Below, piece by piece: positions 32,861-40,627 of a stretch of DNA of 64,000 nt (position 1 is its first letter; every line of letters starts with the position of its first letter). Below the pieces are notes generated by a model. It saw nothing but the letters and a program-made list of their open reading frames with translations, was not told the DNA's origin and made no database searches. The stretch lies in contig NZ_JAAIXY010000010.1 in assembly GCF_010894455.1 (NCBI RefSeq), positions 236,940 to 300,939 of the forward strand, in the 5' to 3' direction. Made by a program: the position numbers and the translations under genes. This DNA comes from Myxococcus eversor. GTDB taxonomy: Bacteria; Myxococcota; Myxococcia; Myxococcales; Myxococcaceae.

Positions 32861-34843
32861 GTGAGTAACGCGCGTCCCTGTCTCCTGGCCCTCCTGCTCG
32901 TCGTCGCGGCCTGCGACGAGGAGGCGGTGGCACCACCCTCTGTCCCCGTCGCGGAGACTCCGGCCGTGGTCGACGCTGGGCCCGCGGTGGAGCTGGCCCG
33001 CCTGGAGGGGCTGTCCGGCGAGGTGCTGGTGGAGCGCGGCGGCAAGAAGGTCCCCGCGCGGGAAGGACCGCTGTACTCGGGCGATGCGCTGGAGACGGGC
33101 GCGACGGGCGCGGCGACGATGCGCTTCGCGGACGGTCACTCAGTGGAAGTGGGCGCCGATGCGCGCGTCGGCCTGGGTGAAGAGGCGGGGAGCGTGGCGC
33201 TGACGGTGGAGCGCGGCATCGTGCTGTCGCGTGTCCCCGCTCGGCCCGCCGGGACTCCCCCGAGCGGCAAGAAGGTGGCGCTGACCCTGCTGACGCCCTT
33301 CGGTCTCACGCGCGTGGGCTCCGAGCCCAGCGAGGTGAGCGTGCAGGTGACGAAGGACTCTGGCCGCGTGGAGGTGAAGCTGGGCGCCATCGAGTTCGTG
33401 TCCAAGGACGGCAAGCAACTGCGCGCGTCGGAGGGCGACTCGGTCGAGGTGTCGGCGGGGCGGGCGGAGCTGCTGCTGCGCGGCTCGCGATTGGTGGAAC
33501 TCGCGCCCATCGAGGTGACGGTGCGAGTGGGCTCGGGCCGAGCGGAGCTGCGCGGCAAGGACTCCAAGCGATGGCGTCCGCTGCGCGCCGGGGGCGACGT
33601 GCTGGCGCCGGGAGATGGCGTGCGCACTCGCGGCAATGGCACCGCGGAGTTGATGTTGAAGGGGTCGACCTCTCAGTTGTCGCTCGGTCCGTCAGCGGAG
33701 ATGGTGCTGGAGGGCGCGGGGCAGGGGGGCACCCGGGACGAGGCCCGCATGGACCTGCGCCAGGGTGGACTCGGCGTCCAGCTCGCGCAGGGACGCGAGA
33801 GCCGCGTGGTGCTGCCCGGACTCACGTTGGAGGGTGACGGCGCGTCGCGCCTCGCGGTGCGGCGCACCTCGACGGGCTATCTCGTCGATGCGCATACGGG
33901 ACGCGTGACGCTGGTGCGCGGGGACGTGCGCCAGCCGCTGCGGGCCGGCGAGCGGGCGATGGTGACGGGCGACTCGGGCCAGGCGCGCATCGAGGCGCTC
34001 GGGCCAGCGCCGCTGTTGCTCGGCGCGGGCGACGGCGTGGAGGTCTACCACCAGGGGCTGCGCGAGGTGGCCTTCGGCTGGGAGAAGGAGGGCGAGGTGA
34101 CGGTGGAGGTGGCCTCGGACGCGGCCTTCACTCGGCCCCTGCTGTCCGGCACGGTGTTCCAGTCCTTCGTCAACGTGCCAGCCCCCCCGCGCGGCACGCT
34201 GTACTGGCGGGTGCGCGGCAAGGACGGCCAGGAACTCGTGAAGGGCAATGCGATGTTCGGTCCCGAGCGGCTCGGCGGAGACCTGGACCGCGTGCGCAAC
34301 GTGGTGCCCGAGGGACTGGAGAAGACGACCATCTTCTACCAGGACAAGCCGCCGTCGGTGACGTTCACCTATGCGGAGGAGGCCTCCGCGGCGCGGTACA
34401 AGGTGGCGGTGTACCGGGCGGGTGCGCTGGAGAAGCCGGTGGCCGAGCGCACCGTGACGGAGGCCCGCGCGGCGCTGGACGCGGGCGCGCTGGGAGAGGG
34501 CAGCTACCTCTGGTCCGTCACGCCGCTGTCGGCGACGGGCGAGCAACTGAAGGGGGGACGCATGAACAAGCTCGAGCTGGTGTACGACAACTCAGTACCG
34601 ATGCTGCTGGTGTCGCAGCCGCGCAATGGCCAGAAGGCCGCGGAGAAGGTCCGGGCCTCGGGCGTGGCGCCCGTGAATGCGCGCGTGTCCATCAATGGAC
34701 GTCCTGTCTCCCTGGACGGCAAGCACCGGTTCGATACCTGGGTGGAGCCAGTGGGCGCGCCCCCGGTGCTGGTGTTTAAGATGACCCGTCCTGGTGCCCC
34801 GGATGTCCATACGGTCCGCACCCTTCGACAGCGAGGGCCCTGA
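32861..34843 (+). CDS. Lipoprotein with two FecR-type domains
   Basis: 660 residues from a GTG preceded by GAGG; lipobox VAAC predicts a lipoprotein. A first FecR-like domain lies near residues 45-200 (GPLYSGDALETGATGAATMR, ADGHSVEVGADARVGLGEE). A second, near 235-380, repeats the pattern (GGDVLAPGDGVRTRGNGTAE). The C-terminal 270 residues contain fibronectin/Ig-like segments (FVNVPAPPRGTLYWRVRGKD, GSYLWSVTPLSATGEQLKG). FecR-domain lipoproteins with such tails are common in myxobacteria and are thought to be cell-surface or peptidoglycan-associated. Only two bases separate its stop from the kinase start, so the kinase is co-translated. Confidence 0.8.
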   Translation: MSNARPCLLALLLVVAACDEEAVAPPSVPVAETPAVVDAGPAVELARLEGLSGEVLVERGGKKVPAREGPLYSGDALETGATGAATMRFADGHSVEVGADARVGLGEEAGSVALTVERGIVLSRVPARPAGTPPSGKKVALTLLTPFGLTRVGSEPSEVSVQVTKDSGRVEVKLGAIEFVSKDGKQLRASEGDSVEVSAGRAELLLRGSRLVELAPIEVTVRVGSGRAELRGKDSKRWRPLRAGGDVLAPGDGVRTRGNGTAELMLKGSTSQLSLGPSAEMVLEGAGQGGTRDEARMDLRQGGLGVQLAQGRESRVVLPGLTLEGDGASRLAVRRTSTGYLVDAHTGRVTLVRGDVRQPLRAGERAMVTGDSGQARIEALGPAPLLLGAGDGVEVYHQGLREVAFGWEKEGEVTVEVASDAAFTRPLLSGTVFQSFVNVPAPPRGTLYWRVRGKDGQELVKGNAMFGPERLGGDLDRVRNVVPEGLEKTTIFYQDKPPSVTFTYAEEASAARYKVAVYRAGALEKPVAERTVTEARAALDAGALGEGSYLWSVTPLSATGEQLKGGRMNKLELVYDNSVPMLLVSQPRNGQKAAEKVRASGVAPVNARVSINGRPVSLDGKHRFDTWVEPVGAPPVLVFKMTRPGAPDVHTVRTLRQRGP

Positions 34844-34845
34844 GG

Positions 34846-36723
34846 ATGTCACCCCCCCAGACGACACATCCCGGCTCCGAGGAAGTCCCGCCGCCGTTGT
34901 TGCGCCCGTATGGGCCATACGTGCTGGTGCGGAAGCTGGCCGAGGGCGGCATGGCCGAGATTTTCCTCGCCAAGCTGCTGGGCGCGGACGGCTTCGAGCG
35001 CAACGTCGTCATCAAGCGGATGCTGCCGCACCTGTCGAGCATCCCCGACTTCGTGGAGATGTTCCGGGACGAGGCGCGGCTGGCGGCGAAGCTGGCGCAC
35101 CCCAACATCGTCCAGATTCAGGAGCTGGGCTTCACGGAGGGCTGCTACTACATCTGCATGGAGTACCTCGCGGGCGAGGACTTCTCCACGACGCTGCGGC
35201 TGGCCGGGCGTCGGCGGCAGTACCTGCCGTTCCCGATTGTGCTGCGGGTGCTCATCGATTCGGCGCGCGGGCTGCACTACGCGCACGAGTTCGCCAATGA
35301 GATGGGGCAGCCGCAGAACGTGGTCCACCGCGACGTCTCTCCGTCGAACCTGTACCTGACGTACCAGGGGCAGGTGAAGGTGCTGGACTTCGGCATCGCC
35401 AAGGCCGAGTCGAGGCTCGCCAACACGCGCACCGGCGTCGTGAAGGGCAAGTACATGTACATGGCGCCGGAGCAGGCGAAGGGCGGAGAGGTGGACCGCC
35501 GCGCGGACATCTTCGCGCTCGGCGTCAGCCTCTTCGAGGCGCTCACGCACGTGCGGCCCTTCTCGCGGGAGAACGACCTCGCGGTGCTCAACGCGCTGCT
35601 GCACAACGAGTTCAAGCGCCCGCGCGAACTGCGGCCCGACCTGCCCCTCGAACTGGAGGCCATCGTCCTCAAGGCGATGGCGCCGTTCCCGGAAGACCGT
35701 CACCCCACGGCGGAGGCCTTCGCCGAGGACCTGGAGGCCTTCCTCGGCGCGCACCTGAGCTCCGCGGGCACGCCGCAGCTTGGCGCCTTCCTGCGCTCGC
35801 ATTTCGGCGACGAGCGCTTCACCGAGCGCACCCGCATCCCGACGCTGGCCTCGCTCTCCGCGGCCCTCGGTGTCGTCACCCAGGCGACCGGGTTGATGGA
35901 GACGGGGACGAACGTGGTGGGCGCTCCGGCCTCCGTGGGCGGGAGCACCGACGTCGCCACCTCGCGCGGCTGGGGCGCCCGCTCTCCCGCGTCGTCCTCG
36001 GGGCTGGTGCCCGCGGCGACGAAGACGCCGGCTACCGAGAACTCCGTTCCGCCCGTCGAGGCGCCGCGTTCGCGAGGGTGGAGGCCGCTCGTCGTCGGCC
36101 TCGCGGGGGGCCTGCTGCTCGCGAGCGTGGGGCTCGTGGGTTACCGGCAGTTCGTCGCGCCCGCGTCGGGAGGCGAGGTGGTGGTTCCTGCTCCCGTGGT
36201 TCCCCTGGCGAATGACATGGGGCAGACGGTCCAGGAGCCTGCCCCCGTGCCCGCGCCTCCCGCGCCGGTGGCCGCCCCGTCGGGCGTTGGCTCGACAGAG
36301 CAGGCAGCCGGTGTTGCTCCCGAGGGCGACAAGCCCGAGACGGTAGGGGCGCAGGCGGCGCTTCCGAGCACCGTGGGACAGGATGATGAAGAGGTGGCCG
36401 AGAAGGTGCTGAAGGCGCCGCCGGCCAAGAAGCGCGTGACGCTGGGCGTGGGGGACATCACCCGCGTGGTGGAGAAGGGGCGCACGCGCATCACCGCGTG
36501 CTTCGAGAAGAACCGCGCGGACCTGCCGTCCACCGAGGGGCAGGTGCAGGTGGAGTTCTCCATCGCCTCGTCGGGTGCCGTGCGCGCGGGCGTGCGAGGA
36601 CCTCTGGCGGAGACGGCGGTGGGCCGCTGCCTCCAGTCCCAGGCGCAGCGGCTGCGCTTCCCCGCGCATCGCGACGAAGAGGTGAACGTGCTGGTGCCGT
36701 TCGCCTGGCGACTGACGCGGTAG
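34846..36723 (+). CDS. Membrane Ser/Thr protein kinase with C-terminal AgmX/PglI-type domain
   Basis: 625 residues. The kinase domain covers about 22-300: Gly-rich loop LAEGGMAEIFLA, catalytic Lys57 in VVIKRM, HRDVSPSNLYL with Asp163, DFGIAK with Asp181, and APEQAKGGEVDRRADIFALG. All catalytic residues are present. A Pro/Ala/Thr linker and one TM segment (about 415-435, VVGLAGGLLLASVGLVGY) lead to a periplasmic tail. Residues 541-625 match the AgmX/PglI C-terminal domain, with paired Cys (ITACFEKNR, VGRCLQSQA) and closing VLVPFAWRL. The same tail type ends the GltG-like protein of the neighbouring cluster. An intracellular kinase wired to an envelope-binding tail beside mglBA is unusual. Confidence 0.9.
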   Translation: MSPPQTTHPGSEEVPPPLLRPYGPYVLVRKLAEGGMAEIFLAKLLGADGFERNVVIKRMLPHLSSIPDFVEMFRDEARLAAKLAHPNIVQIQELGFTEGCYYICMEYLAGEDFSTTLRLAGRRRQYLPFPIVLRVLIDSARGLHYAHEFANEMGQPQNVVHRDVSPSNLYLTYQGQVKVLDFGIAKAESRLANTRTGVVKGKYMYMAPEQAKGGEVDRRADIFALGVSLFEALTHVRPFSRENDLAVLNALLHNEFKRPRELRPDLPLELEAIVLKAMAPFPEDRHPTAEAFAEDLEAFLGAHLSSAGTPQLGAFLRSHFGDERFTERTRIPTLASLSAALGVVTQATGLMETGTNVVGAPASVGGSTDVATSRGWGARSPASSSGLVPAATKTPATENSVPPVEAPRSRGWRPLVVGLAGGLLLASVGLVGYRQFVAPASGGEVVVPAPVVPLANDMGQTVQEPAPVPAPPAPVAAPSGVGSTEQAAGVAPEGDKPETVGAQAALPSTVGQDDEEVAEKVLKAPPAKKRVTLGVGDITRVVEKGRTRITACFEKNRADLPSTEGQVQVEFSIASSGAVRAGVRGPLAETAVGRCLQSQAQRLRFPAHRDEEVNVLVPFAWRLTR

Positions 36724-36737
36724 CGGTGGGAAGAAGC

Positions 36738-36760
36738 GCGGCGCCGGAGTGTGGCGCCGC
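36738..36760. terminator. Bidirectional hairpin between kinase and recR genes
   Basis: GCGGCGCC (36738-36745), seven-base loop, GGCGCCGC (36753-36760) in the 45-base gap between convergent genes. There is no U tract; position supports shared termination. Confidence 0.5.
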
Positions 36761-36768
36761 GTCGTGGC

Positions 36769-37362
36769 TCAGAGGTCGCGGCGGGCGGACAGCGCCTTCG
36801 CCAGCGTGGCCTGGTCGGCGAACTCCAAGTCGCCACCCATGGGCAGGCCCTGGGCGATGCGGGTGACGCGCAGGCCCATGGGCTTGAGCAGGCGCGTCAG
36901 GTACAGCGCGGTGGCCTCGCCCTCGACGTCCGGGTTGGTGGCGAGGATGAGCTCCTCCACCTGGCTGTCGTTGAGGCGCCCCAGCAACTCCTTGATGCGG
37001 AGCTGCTCGGGGCCGATGCCTTCCAGCGGAGACAGCACGCCGTGCAGGACGTGGTAGCGACCCTTGAACTCCCGGGTGCGCTCCAGCGCCATCAGGTCCG
37101 CGAAGGTCTCCACGACGCACAGCACGCGGTCGTCACGGCGGTGGTCGCGGCAGAAGCCGCAGGTCTCCGCGTCGGTGAGGGAGAAACAGCGCGCGCACAG
37201 GTGCACCTTCTCCTTCACCTCGCGGATGGCCTGCGACAGCTCCGCGGCGTACTCACCGGGAGCGCGCAGGATGTGGAACGCGAGGCGCTGGGCTGTCTTC
37301 TCGCCAATGCCCGGCAGCTTCGCGAGCTGGGCGACGAGGCGGTTCAGCGGATCGGGCGTCAT
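36769..37362 (-). CDS. recR: Recombination mediator RecR
   Basis: 197 residues, the usual RecR length. It has the helix-hairpin-helix KLPGIGEKTAQRLAFHIL, the four-Cys zinc motif (CARCFSLTDAETCGFC), and the Toprim domain with VVETFADLMALERT and ATNPDVEGEATALYL. RecR works with RecF/RecO to load RecA at gaps. It is seven bases downstream of ybaB in the conserved dnaX-ybaB-recR order and converges with the kinase gene. Confidence 0.97.
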   Translation of the reverse strand: MTPDPLNRLVAQLAKLPGIGEKTAQRLAFHILRAPGEYAAELSQAIREVKEKVHLCARCFSLTDAETCGFCRDHRRDDRVLCVVETFADLMALERTREFKGRYHVLHGVLSPLEGIGPEQLRIKELLGRLNDSQVEELILATNPDVEGEATALYLTRLLKPMGLRVTRIAQGLPMGGDLEFADQATLAKALSARRDL

Positions 37363-37368
37363 CCGGTA

Positions 37369-37686
37369 TCAGGTAACGCCGGGGATCTTGATGCCGCCGG
37401 AGATTTTGGCCAGCTCGCTCTGCATGTGCTGGCGGCTGCTCGCCAGGGCGGCATTCACCGCGGCGGTGATGAGGTCCTCGAGCATCGACGTGTCGTTCGG
37501 GTCGATGGCTTCCTTGTCGATCTTGATGCTGCGGATCTCCTGGATGCCGTTGGCCACGACAGTGACGCGGCCATCGCCGGCCTTGGCCTCGACGGTCTCA
37601 TCGGCCAGCTTCTGCTTCCGCTCTTCAATCTTCTCCGTCAGCTTGTTCGCCTGCCGGATGAAGTAGTTCAGGTCGACGCCAGGCAT
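37369..37686 (-). CDS. ybaB: YbaB/EbfC-family nucleoid-associated protein
   Basis: 105 residues from an ATG with ribosome-binding site GAGGAAG; the ten-codon upstream extension was rejected. Family features: DLNYFIRQANKLTEKIEERK at the N-terminus, VVANGIQEIRSIKIDKEAID, and LEDLITAAVNAALA. These small dimers bind DNA without strict sequence specificity. It sits between dnaX and recR, as in most bacteria. Confidence 0.95.
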   Translation of the reverse strand: MPGVDLNYFIRQANKLTEKIEERKQKLADETVEAKAGDGRVTVVANGIQEIRSIKIDKEAIDPNDTSMLEDLITAAVNAALASSRQHMQSELAKISGGIKIPGVT

Positions 37687-37778
37687 GTGCTTCCTCGGTA
37701 CTCGGGGGAGCGGCACCCTTCATGGGTCCGCTCGGGCGTGGAGTGTGGCGCGCACCCTACCGTTGCGCGGGGACAAAG

Positions 37779-39407
37779 TCAGGCGCTGTCGTCGGGAGCT
37801 TCGATTGGAGCGTCGGCGGGCGAGGCGGCGGAGGGGCGCTCGGGCTCGTAGATCTGGATGTGCTCGATTTCTCCACCCAGTCGGAGGAGCACGGCGCGGA
37901 CCGCGGAGTGGTTGCGCACCTTGCTCTCGGTGTTCTTCTCGTGGGTGGCCCGGCTCTGCGCATCCCGCTCGGCGATGCTGAGCGAGGCCCGTGTGTCGTC
38001 GGCGGACACGTCCTGGAAGGACAGCTTCACCGCCCGGCCGAAGTGCTCGGCGAGGAGCTTGTCGATGACGGCCTTGCCCGCGGCGGCGGTGACCGTCATG
38101 CGGTGAAGGCCCGCGGAGGGCAGGAAGCCGAGGATGATTTCCCCGGCCTTCATCGACAGGAGCCGTCCGTTGGCGAGCGCGGTGCCATGGCGAAGGGAGT
38201 TCGCCTTCACGCTCTCCACCGCGGCGCGCCATCGCTCAATCAGCGGGAGGTTCGGGTTGTCGCGGCTTCGGGCGGCCGCCGGTGCGGGCGCGGCGGCCAT
38301 GATGGGAGACGGCTCGGGCTCGGGTTCGGCGGCGGAGGCCTCGGACTCGGGCTCGGGGATGCAGTCGCCAGAGGCACAGCCGCCCGGGGAGGCTTCCTCC
38401 GGGTAGAAGCGCGAGTCTTCGTCGTCGACGGCAACGGACTCAACAGGGGCCGGTGGGGCCTCCGGCTTGCGGACGTTGACGACGCGGACGTTGGGCGCGG
38501 GCTCGGTGGTGCGCGAGAGCGGAGTGGCTCCGGCATGAGGTCCGGGCGAGGCCACGGGCGCGGAGGGTGCGGGCCCCATGGGGGCCGGCGGGGTGGAGCC
38601 CTGGCGCAGGAAGGACAGGGGGCGCGCGGCGGAGGGAGGCAGGCCGTCCAGGACGGGGCCCGAGGGCAGGGGAGGCTCGACCGCGAAGCCGCCGGGGCGA
38701 GGAGGGGCTTCCGTACTGGCCTGCCCGCCCGCGGCATTGCGCAGGAAGGACAGGGGACGGGCGGCGGAGGGCGGCAGTCCGGCCATCACCGGGCCGGTGG
38801 CGGCGACAGGGGGGGCGACGGGCGGGGACGGAGGCGGGCTCCAGGCACCCGAGGGCCCGGAGTCCGACGCGCCGCCCGAGTGCTGAGGCAGCTCGATGTC
38901 ATCCGGAGGCTCGGCCACGTAGTCTGACTCGTCGTAGCGCGAGGCTCCGAAATCACGCGGCGCCGCCTGGACGGTCGGTGCCTGCGAGCCCTGCGTGGAC
39001 TCGGTGTCGCGCGAAGCTCCGAAATCACGCGGCGCCGCCTGGACGGTCGGTGCCTGCGAGCCTTGGGCGGACTCGACGTAGCGCGCAGTGGTTGCATCGC
39101 TCGAAGCGCCCTGTGTGGACTCGGCGTTGCGCGTAGCTTCGAAGCCGCGAGGTGCTCCCTGCATGGACTCGGCGACGCGCGGTGCCGCACCCATCCGAGC
39201 GTCGTCGGTGGGTCGAGGCTCGGACGCACTTCCAGCGGGCGCGGGGGACGCCGAGGGCGCACGCGCTATCGACGCAGCGGAATCAGAGGTCGCACCGTGC
39301 GCCTCCCGGGCGGGAGGCGTCGGAGCAGGAACTTCCGGACGAGGAGCCGGTCGAGGCTCAGGCGCGAAAGTTCGTGGAGCTGGAGCGACCTCCTGGCGCT
39401 CCAGCAT
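37779..39407 (-). CDS. dnaX: DnaX tau-type C-terminal region in a separate frame
   Basis: The final 150 residues (PNLPLIERWRAAVESVKANS, then LANGRLLSMKAGEIILGFLP, KLSFQDVSADDTRASLSIAE) form a recognisable DnaX C-terminal domain of the tau type, which contacts the replicative polymerase and helicase. It lies in the +1 frame relative to the ATPase-encoding dnaX gene and overlaps its last 50 bases. I place the start at the ATG at 39407 (MLERQEVAPAPRTF, 542 residues; a GAGGG lies 14 bases upstream); the frame is open to 39488. A 350-residue Pro/Ala/Ser linker separates the start from the domain and contains repeats, including two copies of GLPPSAARPLSFLR. It could be a separately translated tau tail, the product of +1 frameshifting, or the effect of an indel error. 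Confidence 0.75.
   Translation of the reverse strand: MLERQEVAPAPRTFAPEPRPAPRPEVPAPTPPAREAHGATSDSAASIARAPSASPAPAGSASEPRPTDDARMGAAPRVAESMQGAPRGFEATRNAESTQGASSDATTARYVESAQGSQAPTVQAAPRDFGASRDTESTQGSQAPTVQAAPRDFGASRYDESDYVAEPPDDIELPQHSGGASDSGPSGAWSPPPSPPVAPPVAATGPVMAGLPPSAARPLSFLRNAAGGQASTEAPPRPGGFAVEPPLPSGPVLDGLPPSAARPLSFLRQGSTPPAPMGPAPSAPVASPGPHAGATPLSRTTEPAPNVRVVNVRKPEAPPAPVESVAVDDEDSRFYPEEASPGGCASGDCIPEPESEASAAEPEPEPSPIMAAAPAPAAARSRDNPNLPLIERWRAAVESVKANSLRHGTALANGRLLSMKAGEIILGFLPSAGLHRMTVTAAAGKAVIDKLLAEHFGRAVKLSFQDVSADDTRASLSIAERDAQSRATHEKNTESKVRNHSAVRAVLLRLGGEIEHIQIYEPERPSAASPADAPIEAPDDSA
38944..39087 (-). repeat. 72-bp in-frame tandem duplication within the dnaX linker
   Basis: Two nearly identical 72-base units (38944-39015 and 39016-39087) encode a 24-residue repeat containing TVQAAPRDFGASR. 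The near identity indicates recent expansion, and the multiple-of-three period keeps the frame open. Confidence 0.85.
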
Positions 39408-40584
39408 TGGTCTTGTTGGCACCCTCGCCCTGCGGCAGTCCGGCCGCGAGCCGATCCACCCGCGCCAGCAGCTCCGGAATGGAACCACCGGGCGACAACT
39501 GGATGGCCTTCAGCAGCGCCATCTCCAGCGCGAGCCTCGGCTGCGCCGCGCGAGACACGTCCCACACACTGCCGTGCACGATGTCGAACAGGCGGGTGAG
39601 CTGCGCGCTCTCCGCTTCCTTCGCCAGCGCGATGAGCGCCTTCTGCTCGGACTCGGCCAACTCGGCGGGCGCCTCGCCCAGCGTCTTCGTGACGAAGAGG
39701 TGGCGTAACTGGAGCGCCAGCTCCTCCGCGAGCCGCTTCAAGTCGAGCCCGCGGTTGAAGACCTCCTCCACGCGCTCGAGGATGCGCTTGGCGTCCTTGC
39801 GCACCAGCGCCTCGGCGAAGTCCTGCACCATCGTCCGGTCGATGGCGCCCAGGGCCTCGGCGACTTCTTCATCCGTGGGATTCGCGCCGCACGAAGCGAG
39901 CACCTGGTCCAGGAGGCTCAGCGCGTCGCGCATGCCACCCTCGGACTGGCGCACGACGAGCGACAGGGAGCGGTCCGAAATACCCGCGCCCTCCGCCTTG
40001 CAGATCTCCTGAAGTCGCTGGAGCATCCGCGCCGCGGAGATGCGGCGGAAGTTGTGGCGCTGGCAGCGCGAGAGAATCGTGTCCGGGAGCTTGTGCGCCT
40101 CCGTCGTCGCGAAGATGAACTTCACGTGACCGGGCGGCTCCTCCAGCGTCTTGAGCAGCGCGTTGAACGCCGCTCCGGACAGCATGTGGACCTCGTCGAT
40201 GATGTAGATCTTGTGCCTGTCCCGCTGCGGCAGGTACTTCGCGTTCTCGCGAATCTCGCGGACGTTCTCCACGCCGTTGTTGGACGCACCGTCGATCTCC
40301 GCCACGTCCACGCTGGTGCCGTTGGCGATTTCGATGCACGCCCGGCACTCGCCGCACGGAGTCGCCGTGGGGCCCTTGTCACAGTTGAGGGCCTTGGCGA
40401 GCAGTCGAGCGGCCGTCGTCTTGCCGACACCACGAGGGCCACAGAACAGGTACGCATGAGCGACCCGGTCCATCTTGATGGCGTTCGCGATGGTCCGGAC
40501 GACGTGCTCCTGTCCGGTCATGTCATCGAACTTCTGCGGGCGCCATTTACGCGCGAGGACGAGGTAGCTCATGGGGGTCTTCAT
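39358..40584 (-). CDS. dnaX: DNA polymerase III clamp-loader subunit, ATPase part (gamma-like)
   Basis: 408 residues: MSYLVLARKWRPQKFDDMTG, P-loop GPRGVGKTTAARLLAKAL, a four-Cys zinc module (C-x8-C-x2-C-x2-C, from NCDKG to CRAC), IYIIDEVHMLS (Walker B), TLEEPPGHVKFIFATTE, sensor ILSRCQRHNF, and clamp-loader domain III up to SIPELLARVDRLAAGL. It then stops after about 20 more residues at a TGA, giving a gamma-length product. The tau-type C-terminal domain continues in the +1 frame. It heads the dnaX-ybaB-recR group. All ATPase residues are intact. Confidence 0.93.
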   Translation of the reverse strand: MKTPMSYLVLARKWRPQKFDDMTGQEHVVRTIANAIKMDRVAHAYLFCGPRGVGKTTAARLLAKALNCDKGPTATPCGECRACIEIANGTSVDVAEIDGASNNGVENVREIRENAKYLPQRDRHKIYIIDEVHMLSGAAFNALLKTLEEPPGHVKFIFATTEAHKLPDTILSRCQRHNFRRISAARMLQRLQEICKAEGAGISDRSLSLVVRQSEGGMRDALSLLDQVLASCGANPTDEEVAEALGAIDRTMVQDFAEALVRKDAKRILERVEEVFNRGLDLKRLAEELALQLRHLFVTKTLGEAPAELAESEQKALIALAKEAESAQLTRLFDIVHGSVWDVSRAAQPRLALEMALLKAIQLSPGGSIPELLARVDRLAAGLPQGEGANKTNAGAPGGRSSSTNFRA

Positions 40585-40627
40585 CTAAACACGACGGCGA
40601 CGGGGATCCATCTCCAGGCGCTCGGAC

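Noticed and set aside
32227..32868. Plus-strand frame with a 30-residue repeat over the 90-bp tandem repeats
   Set aside because: It starts inside the preceding gene in another frame, has no ribosome-binding site, and its repeats simply reflect the DNA repeat length being a multiple of three.
39358..39488. E. coli-like A-AAA-AAG slippery heptamer or poly-A slippage in dnaX
   Set aside because: The overlap contains no A run; the frame relation is +1, not -1.
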